A DNA stretch of 9,916 bases, taken from JAHIVN01 sp018816645. Its GTDB lineage: Bacteria > Patescibacteriota > Dojkabacteria > JAHIVN01. The stretch's first letter is position 1, and the number at the start of each line of letters is the position of its first letter. Positions 5,444-9,916 of this stretch are shown piece after piece. Both the position numbers and the translations under genes were made by a program. The stretch covers positions 1 to 9,916 of the forward strand of contig JBDRHZ010000018.1 of NCBI GenBank assembly GCA_043816305.1, given 5' to 3'. The notes under the pieces were generated by a model that saw nothing but the letters and a program-made list of their open reading frames with translations, had not been told where the DNA came from and searched no databases.

Positions 5444-5926
5444 ATGAAACCAGTAGCTGAAATTCTAAAACCATACAAAAGCAAGCTAAACAAAAGATAC
5501 AGCCTTCCTGTTGAGATAGAATTTATCAAGAATTTCGAATTTCTCTGGTTACCATTACCAATCCTCAACACAATCCTCTTTCATCACGATTTCACAAAAC
5601 GACAGACAAAGATACTCCTGTTCATCGCACGATTTTCAATCGGGTGCAGACGTTCTACAGCACACCTTAAACGATCTGATTTCACGGAGATAGGAATTGA
5701 TCCGTCGGATATATCAAGCGAGCTAAAAAAGCTACAAAGCACACATTTCATCGGTTGGAATCCTTCAAAGAATTCCGTGTGGATAACTCGAAAACTACTT
5801 GGTAATTTACCAATAAAACTGAGTCCAAAAGTTGGTGAAATACTAACTCGAAACTTGGTAAAACACCAACAAAAAGTTAGTGTTTTACCAACATCGTCCA
5901 GTCATAAACATCGTCAGAAAGGGTAA
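5444..5926 (+). CDS. Phage lambda-O-like replication initiator
   Basis: A 160-residue protein whose central part (LPLPILNTILFHHDFTKRQ, LLFIARFSIGCRR, FTEIGIDPSDISSELKKLQ) matches the pattern of the phage replication protein O N-terminal domain, a winged helix that binds origin iterons. The family pattern is: a short lead, 'ILFRQTKILLFI.R.S.G'-like helix, 'L..SDF.EIGI' and a recognition helix ending 'L...HFIGW'. Lambda O is about 300 residues; this one is shorter, and its last ~45 residues (basic, Ser/Lys-rich) are encoded by iteron DNA, exactly as the lambda origin lies inside gene O. It sits downstream of a repressor-controlled promoter and terminator, and upstream of the recombinase. No helicase loader is visible nearby. 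The start is ATG 5444, with no Shine-Dalgarno. Confidence 0.72.
   Translation: MKPVAEILKPYKSKLNKRYSLPVEIEFIKNFEFLWLPLPILNTILFHHDFTKRQTKILLFIARFSIGCRRSTAHLKRSDFTEIGIDPSDISSELKKLQSTHFIGWNPSKNSVWITRKLLGNLPIKLSPKVGEILTRNLVKHQQKVSVLPTSSSHKHRQKG
5798..5892. repeat. Four 17-bp imperfectly palindromic iterons inside rep
   Basis: CTTGGTAATTTACCAAT (5798-5814), GTTGGTGAAATACTAAC (5831-5847), CTTGGTAAAACACCAAC (5854-5870), and the inverted copy GTTAGTGTTTTACCAAC (5876-5892). Each is itself a near-palindrome built on TTGGT...ACCAA. Copies 1 and 3 are also preceded by ACTCGAAA. Pitches are 33, 23 and 22 bp, about two to three helical turns. This is the expected binding array for the protein encoded by the gene that contains it. 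Confidence 0.7.
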
Positions 5927-5936
5927 AAGCTGAACC

Positions 5937-5977
5937 GATAAATACTAGATATTTATAGATAATTCTTATAGATAGCA
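5937..5977. other. AT-rich unwinding region of the predicted origin
   Basis: An ~80% A+T stretch directly after rep and 45 bp from the last iteron. It holds two copies of TTATAGATA (5953-5961 and 5966-5974) exactly 13 bp apart, like the AT-rich 13-mers of bacterial origins. Together with the iterons it makes a lambda-like replication origin plausible. Inferred from arrangement only. Confidence 0.5.
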
Positions 5978-5986
5978 AAAAAGTCT

Positions 5987-6202
5987 GTGGATCATGAGAG
6001 AAAAATCACAATAAAGCATGTAAGAAAAAAGTATCCTGAAAAATACAAGCACTTGTCTGATAGACAACTACAGAAAAAAATTGATCTTTTCTATCAAATA
6101 TCATATATTTCAATCACAGATTCACAGGACAAATTACGAGAAGAAAATCTCAAAATAATCCAAAATGAAAAACAACAAACCAAGAGCAATAATATACACT
6201 AG
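5987..6202 (+). CDS. Small basic protein overlapping the recombinase start
   Basis: 71 codons from GTG 5987, ending 38 bp inside the recombinase gene in another frame, which suggests translational coupling. The sequence is charged and helical (HVRKKYPEKYKHLSDRQLQK, then IDLFYQISYISI), with a C-terminal Lys/Gln/Asn-rich tail. I do not recognise a named family, but the composition looks like a genuine small protein, and small ORFs of this kind often precede large serine recombinases, sometimes as partners. A recombination directionality factor is one possibility with no direct evidence. There is no Shine-Dalgarno, and GTG is the only plausible start near the beginning of the frame. Confidence 0.55.
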   Translation: MDHERKITIKHVRKKYPEKYKHLSDRQLQKKIDLFYQISYISITDSQDKLREENLKIIQNEKQQTKSNNIH

Positions 6203-7706
6203 AGTTTCCTCTGGAAAACAGGTTGAAAACACCTCTTTAAAACAGCAGGAAAAAATCTGCAATGAGTTCTGTGATCGCAATGAGTACAAGGCTGTAAAAG
6301 TATTTGTCGAAGAAGGAGAGTCCGCTAAATATGCTGATAGAACCCAACTCAAGAAAGCACTTGAATTTTGCAGTAGCAGGAAGCAGGCAATCGACTTTTT
6401 CATTGTCTACAAATTCGATAGATTTTCAAGATCAATAGAAAACCATGTACTCCTGAAAGCAATGCTTTCCAAAAGTGATGTGTCTCTGGTATCAGTTACC
6501 GAACCGACAGAAGACACTCCATCGGGAAATTTACTGGAAAATGTACTTGCAATCGTTGCTCAGTTTGATAACGAAGTCAGAGCCGAAAGAGCAGTTACAG
6601 GAATGAAGAGCAAGCTATCTCAAGGGTACTGGATTTTCCAGCCACCAACAGGATACTCAAAAGACTTTACATCGGAACAAAAACCCAAACCAATTATTCC
6701 ACATCCAGCCTATTTCGTACCAATGCAACAAGCATGGAGGATGTATGCTACCGGCAAATATAGCATGGTCGAAATTCTTGAATACATAAACAAGCAGGGA
6801 GTTGAAACACTCAATGGAAACAAGATAAAACTCAAAGCCCTTTCGAAGATATTCAGAAACAAGTTCTACAGTGGAACAATTTTTTGTGACAATTTTGAGA
6901 TAGAGGTAAAAGGAAAACATGACCCAATGGTAGATGATGTTACTTTTGAAAAAGTACAGCAGATTCTCAAAAGTAACGAATCACGTATAGACAAGAAAGG
7001 TAAGATAAAAACCAATCCTGATTTTCTCCTGTCAAAATCACTTTACTGCAACTCGTGCGGTAATATGCTTACAGGCTGTTATTCCAAAGGAAAAAGAAAA
7101 TATTACGGATATTATCAGTGTGGTAATTCAAAATGTAAGAAAAGACAGTACTTACCAAAAGATAAAATGCACGGTTCTTTTATTAAGTTTCTGGACGAGT
7201 TAAAGAAACCAGAGGACGATATGGATCTATTTCTTGAAATTATTACAGATGAATATGACAGACTTTACAATCAGGCAACATCAGCTAACAAACGAATACA
7301 AAAAGAAATCAGGAAAATTCAATCCAAAATCGACAAACTCAAAGACCTTGTAGAAGACAACACTTACACAAAAAAGGAATACCTCGAGCGAAAGAGAAAA
7401 CACGAAAGGGCAATCACTATCAAAAAGATCAGTCTCAACGAAACAAATATTGATATTCCAGAATTTGAAACCTGCAAGAACAATGCAAAAAGATTTCTCG
7501 AACACCTTCCTACATTCTGGATTAATTTGCAGCCACTACAAAAACGAAAGATGACAAACTTTCTTTTTGAAGATGGTCTCATTTGGGATGGAAAGCAATA
7601 TCGAACACCTCAAATTCATCCTGTTTTCAAGGAAATTGAGGAAGTTTTGGAAGCAAAAAGAACAAATGTGACCCCACCGGGAATCGAACCCGGATTGCCG
7701 GGTTGA
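6165..7706 (+). CDS. Large serine recombinase (integrase)
   Basis: 513 residues, the full length of a large serine recombinase, which joins attP and attB through a serine-linked intermediate. Seen: N-terminal resolvase domain with IIYTRVSSGKQ (nucleophile probably Ser15) and FFIVYKFDRFSRS (~86-98), a recombinase domain (~150-270), a zinc ribbon with CNSC (~294) and QCGNSKC (~317-323), a coiled-coil segment (~365-435) and a C-terminal tail. The last ~13 codons (NVTPPGIEPGLPG) are read from the opposite strand of the tRNA-Glu 3' end, so the gene ends within the predicted attachment site. The C-terminus was probably set by integration. The start is ATG 6165, overlapping the small upstream ORF. 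All expected motifs are intact, so it is likely active. It belongs to the same element as the rep and repressor genes. Confidence 0.93.
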   Translation: MKNNKPRAIIYTRVSSGKQVENTSLKQQEKICNEFCDRNEYKAVKVFVEEGESAKYADRTQLKKALEFCSSRKQAIDFFIVYKFDRFSRSIENHVLLKAMLSKSDVSLVSVTEPTEDTPSGNLLENVLAIVAQFDNEVRAERAVTGMKSKLSQGYWIFQPPTGYSKDFTSEQKPKPIIPHPAYFVPMQQAWRMYATGKYSMVEILEYINKQGVETLNGNKIKLKALSKIFRNKFYSGTIFCDNFEIEVKGKHDPMVDDVTFEKVQQILKSNESRIDKKGKIKTNPDFLLSKSLYCNSCGNMLTGCYSKGKRKYYGYYQCGNSKCKKRQYLPKDKMHGSFIKFLDELKKPEDDMDLFLEIITDEYDRLYNQATSANKRIQKEIRKIQSKIDKLKDLVEDNTYTKKEYLERKRKHERAITIKKISLNETNIDIPEFETCKNNAKRFLEHLPTFWINLQPLQKRKMTNFLFEDGLIWDGKQYRTPQIHPVFKEIEEVLEAKRTNVTPPGIEPGLPG

Positions 7707-7740
7707 AAACCCGGTGTCCTAACCGTTAGACGATGGGGCC
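7669..7740 (-). tRNA. tRNA-Glu (anticodon UUC)
   Basis: 72 nt, minus strand. Acceptor stem GGCCCCA pairs with TGGGGTC (one G-U), D arm GTCT..GGAC, anticodon stem CCGGG/CCCGG with loop TTTTCAA giving anticodon TTC, and T arm CCGGG-TTCGATT-CCCGG. The discriminator is A and CCA is not encoded. The 3' end overlaps the end of the serine recombinase gene on the other strand, and the 5' end overlaps the end of the GIY-YIG gene on the same strand. The 3' part is the likely integration site of the element to the left. Confidence 0.95.
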
Positions 7741-7985
7741 GTCTTTTTAAGTTTACTTTTAATGTACTTTCTACCGAAATCGCTTTTAAAATACTTTTCC
7801 TTTCTTCTTGCCCGAGTAATAGTGTTAACTTTTTCAAAATACAACAGATGCAATGGTCTTCGATATTTTGTTGATGTTACTTTTCCAGAATTATGCTCGA
7901 TAAGTCTGTTGTTTAAATTTCTAGTGAAACCATAATATAACTTACTATCCTTTTTACTTTTCAATACATAAGCATAGTAAATCAT
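7719..7985 (-). CDS. Small GIY-YIG nuclease, ending inside tRNA-Glu
   Basis: An 88-residue single-domain GIY-YIG nuclease (COG2827/UPF0213-like). Seen: AYV (residues 5-7) and YYG (17-19) in the GIY and YIG positions, catalytic-type Arg27 in RNLNNRLIEHNSGK, PLHLLYFE (44-51) and Glu63 in RRKEKYFKS as the metal-binding residue. Members are common in Patescibacteria; the cellular role is not established, and many GIY-YIG proteins are mobile-element nucleases. The final residues APSSNG are encoded by the tRNA acceptor and D arm, with the stop in the D loop. A partial tRNA-Glu copy lies just upstream. ATG 7985 is chosen because the domain begins there; the longer frame to 8087 only translates the tRNA fragment and palindrome. 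Confidence 0.85.
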   Translation of the reverse strand: MIYYAYVLKSKKDSKLYYGFTRNLNNRLIEHNSGKVTSTKYRRPLHLLYFEKVNTITRARRKEKYFKSDFGRKYIKSKLKKTAPSSNG

Positions 7986-7994
7986 TTTCAATCT

Positions 7995-8060
7995 GTGTCC
8001 TAACCGCCTGCCAGCCCTCACGAGCTCGCTCGGGAGCAGGCTGATTAGACGATGGGGCCG
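7995..8060 (-). repeat. Partial tRNA-Glu copy split by a 38-bp palindromic insert
   Basis: GTGTCCTAACCG (7995-8006) and TTAGACGATGGGGCCG (8045-8060) together repeat 28 bp of the tRNA-Glu 5' end (7714-7741) exactly. Between them, at a point corresponding to the D loop, is a 38-bp GC-rich insert (8007-8044) centred on GAGCTC with imperfect inverted symmetry. The anticodon and T arms are missing, so this is not a functional tRNA. Confidence 0.8.
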
Positions 8061-8300
8061 CCTTAAGCCACTTCTATTTTTAAACAACTTCTTGCTCTTG
8101 TTCGTTATCCCGCTTCGCTAAAGCTTCGCGGGACTAGGTCGAACTATGCCTCCTTTCGTTTCACTCTAGATCGTCAAGTTTCGCCTTGAGGACGATAGGG
8201 CCTTCTACAATCACTTCTCTATACTTTACCAAAGATCGGTTAACAATTATACAGCCAATTTTATTTTCAGACAAGGGAATTAAATAAAAATAACATAGGT
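8061..8300. other. Gene-free stretch with palindromic fragments
   Basis: No coding frame is supported here. It holds a TCCCGC...GCGGGA inverted repeat (8108-8133), a hairpin ATCGTCAAG...CTTGAGGACGAT (about 8170-8196), and on the minus strand GGCCCTATCGTC (8202-8191), which matches the first 12 bases of tRNA-Glu at 11 positions. It looks like a graveyard of tRNA fragments and short palindromic inserts. An AT-rich stretch follows. Confidence 0.45.
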
Positions 8301-8304
8301 TAAC

Positions 8305-8384
8305 TTGAAATTTTGGGGCTATATGCTATATTGTGAAAAGTTAGGATCTATTTCAACTTGACAAATATATCGTAATAATATAGT
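8305..8384 (+). promoter_or_regulatory. Two candidate promoters for the Cys-rich surface protein
   Basis: Upstream pair: TTGAAA (8305-8310), 16 bp, TATATT (8327-8332). Downstream pair: TTGACA (8358-8363), 15 bp, TATAGT (8379-8384). Both point at ATG 8424; the second would start near 8391, giving a ~33-nt leader. The perfect -35 of the second is offset by its short spacer. Confidence 0.5.
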
Positions 8385-8423
8385 CTAATTAATATAGGAC
8401 ATTTTAGTTATTATTTCTGCCCG

Positions 8424-9916
8424 ATGAATAAGGCCAAAAAGCAAGTTTTAAGATTACTATTTTTTGCAGTATGTTTGCTATCATTTATAGCTTTCATTAA
8501 AAGTAGTATTAATAAAGTTGACGAAAGTGTAGAAGCTGCAGATTCTACAACCTCTGTTACTGTTTCAAACACAGCACCAGCTTTTGATGTAGCACCCGCT
8601 GAGAATCCAGCATCAATATCTACAGCACCAACAGATGTTGGGTCGAATGTGACTTTCGAGGCGACAGGAAACGATTCCAATGGACACCAGTACTATCTTG
8701 CCGTGTGTACAACAAATGCGGTAAGTGCTGGAGACGATGCGGCACCAACATGTGATGTTGGGACATGGTGTATATCTACTGCAACAAATGATGAAACTCA
8801 GGCAACGTGCTCATACACAGCTCTTGTAGGCGACGCTGAATCCAACGACTGGTATGCATTTGTCTGTGATAAAGTAGCTGGAGGCGGGTTATGCTCTGCA
8901 TCCAGTCAGGGAAGCGGCGACTCAGGATCACCATTTAAAGTAAATCATACACCAGCGTTCAGTGCTGCAAGCGGAAACTCAGCTGATCCGGGAGGGACAA
9001 TTTCTTTTACCTCAACGGCTTCTGATTCTGATATAGATGGAACAGCTGATCAAGTCAAAATAGTAGTATGTACAAACACAACAACAGCTGTAGTGCTGGG
9101 TTCTCCATCAACCTGCACAGGAGGATCTCTCTATTGCGAGAGTGCGTTAGGTGCAAGTGATCCTACTTGTAACTACGGACTTGCAAGTGTCATCCAAGAT
9201 GGCCCCACTACTTTTAGAGCATTTGTCTTTGATAGTCATGACCTAGATTCAACAAGCAATTATATCAGCAATACTTTTACTGTGAATAATGTAGCGCCAT
9301 CAGTTTCTGGTGTAGGCTTGAACAGCGGCAGCGATATTACCCTATCAAGCCCCGGAGGGAATACGAACGTTTCAGTTACAGCAACTGTTACAGATAACAA
9401 CTCCTGTGAAGATGTAGCAGCTGTAAATGTGAATACAAGTATCTATCACGCGTTGGCTTCAGGAAGTTACTCTTCATGTGATGATAATGGGGAAGATGAT
9501 ACAGATTCCTGCTATGCACTTGAAAGCTGTACACTGGATGGAGGATCCTGTACTGGCAGTACAGACGCCACAGAAACATATACTTGTACTATTGCAGTAG
9601 CCTATCATGCCGATCCTACCGAAGGGACTGGAACGTCAGACTCACCCTGGTGGGATCATGAGTGGTATGGAACTATTTATGCAGAAGATGATACAGGACT
9701 GAGTGATGATACGGAAGTTGGAACTCCGGTTGAGATGGATGATTATGTAGCCTTGAATGTAACATCATCGATAAGTTATGGAACAATGAACGCAGGACAG
9801 GATTCCGAAGATGTGGCGAATTATCCTGAAACGACAGTAACTGCATATGGAAATGTTGGGCTGGACAGTTCTTTGTCTGGAGTTGCTATGTGTGATGACT
9901 GGCCGACATGTGTGGG
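8424..9916 (+). CDS. Large Cys-rich secreted surface protein, 3'-partial
   Basis: An open frame of 497 codons from ATG 8424 to the window end without a stop; the gene continues beyond. Seen: a basic N-terminus (MNKAKKQ) and hydrophobic segment (~residues 8-25), so secreted or anchored; then tandem Ig-like or cadherin-like modules starting near residues 50, 174 and 288, each opening with an (H/N)TPAF or NVAP-type boundary. They are rich in Thr, Ser, Asp and Gly, with paired cysteines (for example LAVCTTNA, PTCDVGTWC, WYAFVCD). The motif QGSGDSGSPFKVNHTPAF is typical of giant surface proteins in Patescibacteria. Its composition, rich in Cys and acidic residues, differs sharply from the element genes to the left. 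Probable role in envelope structure or host attachment, inferred from the family only. Confidence 0.85.
   Translation, partial: MNKAKKQVLRLLFFAVCLLSFIAFIKSSINKVDESVEAADSTTSVTVSNTAPAFDVAPAENPASISTAPTDVGSNVTFEATGNDSNGHQYYLAVCTTNAVSAGDDAAPTCDVGTWCISTATNDETQATCSYTALVGDAESNDWYAFVCDKVAGGGLCSASSQGSGDSGSPFKVNHTPAFSAASGNSADPGGTISFTSTASDSDIDGTADQVKIVVCTNTTTAVVLGSPSTCTGGSLYCESALGASDPTCNYGLASVIQDGPTTFRAFVFDSHDLDSTSNYISNTFTVNNVAPSVSGVGLNSGSDITLSSPGGNTNVSVTATVTDNNSCEDVAAVNVNTSIYHALASGSYSSCDDNGEDDTDSCYALESCTLDGGSCTGSTDATETYTCTIAVAYHADPTEGTGTSDSPWWDHEWYGTIYAEDDTGLSDDTEVGTPVEMDDYVALNVTSSISYGTMNAGQDSEDVANYPETTVTAYGNVGLDSSLSGVAMCDDWPTCV

Noticed and set aside
5798..5892. CRISPR-like repeats
   Set aside because: Repeats are short, imperfect, partly inverted, unevenly spaced (33, 23 and 22 bp) and inside a coding frame; iterons fit better, and no cas gene is present.
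7616..7837. Minus-strand frame containing 'RTPGFQPGNPGSIPGG'
   Set aside because: This is the standard spurious translation of a tRNA gene (tRNA-Glu) in another frame.
7995..8060. A tRNA-Glu with an intron in the D loop
   Set aside because: Only the first 27 nt of the tRNA are present around the insert; the anticodon, T arm and 3' acceptor strand are absent, so it cannot be an intron-containing tRNA gene.
8411..8680. Minus-strand 89-codon frame
   Set aside because: Antisense to the start of the Cys-rich secreted protein, which has a continuous 497-codon frame on plus.

Overview
The window looks like a chromosomal segment of a Candidate Phyla Radiation (Patescibacteria) bacterium, most plausibly Parcubacteria- or Microgenomates-like. 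Reasons: a complete diversity-generating retroelement (DGR), secreted proteins built from repeats typical of that group (GWIDF-type repeats, 'DVxxGxTFY' repeats, Cys-rich Ig-like repeats), a tiny GIY-YIG nuclease, almost no Shine-Dalgarno sequences, and TGA used as a stop (so not the UGA=Gly code of Gracilibacteria/SR1). The lineage call is inference from content, not phylogeny.

Left third (1-4165): the tail of an unidentified reading frame, then a small LPETG-anchored surface protein (minus strand) divergent from a DGR. The DGR reads reverse transcriptase, then avd (both plus), then a template repeat (TR, minus), then the variable repeat (VR) at the 3' end of a secreted C-type-lectin/DUF1566 target protein (minus). 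TR and VR differ at 20 adenine positions, at only 2 other bases, and by one 3-nt indel. The TR lies on the strand opposite to RT/avd and has its own candidate promoter (perfect TTGACA, 17-bp spacer). A perfect 12-bp palindrome lies between VR and TR. The RT motif A catalytic Asp is Asn, so this DGR may be recently dead or the base may be wrong.

Middle (4166-7706): a phage- or plasmid-like integrative module. It has an XRE repressor (minus), two TGATAC-N7-GTATCA operators, a divergent promoter overlapping one operator, a small ORF ending at a strong intrinsic terminator, a lambda-O-like replication protein with four 17-bp palindromic iterons inside its own 3' coding end and an AT-rich unwinding region just after it, a small basic protein, and a large serine recombinase. 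The recombinase runs directly into the 3' end of tRNA-Glu(UUC), as expected at an integration junction. The other junction is not visible, so whether the DGR is cargo of this element is open.

Right part (7669-9916): tRNA-Glu(UUC) on the minus strand, an 88-residue GIY-YIG nuclease gene whose last codons lie inside that tRNA, and upstream of it a 28-bp duplicate of the tRNA 5' end split by a 38-bp GC-rich palindromic insert. After a palindrome-rich intergenic stretch with two candidate promoters, a large Cys-rich secreted protein starts at 8424 and runs off the window.
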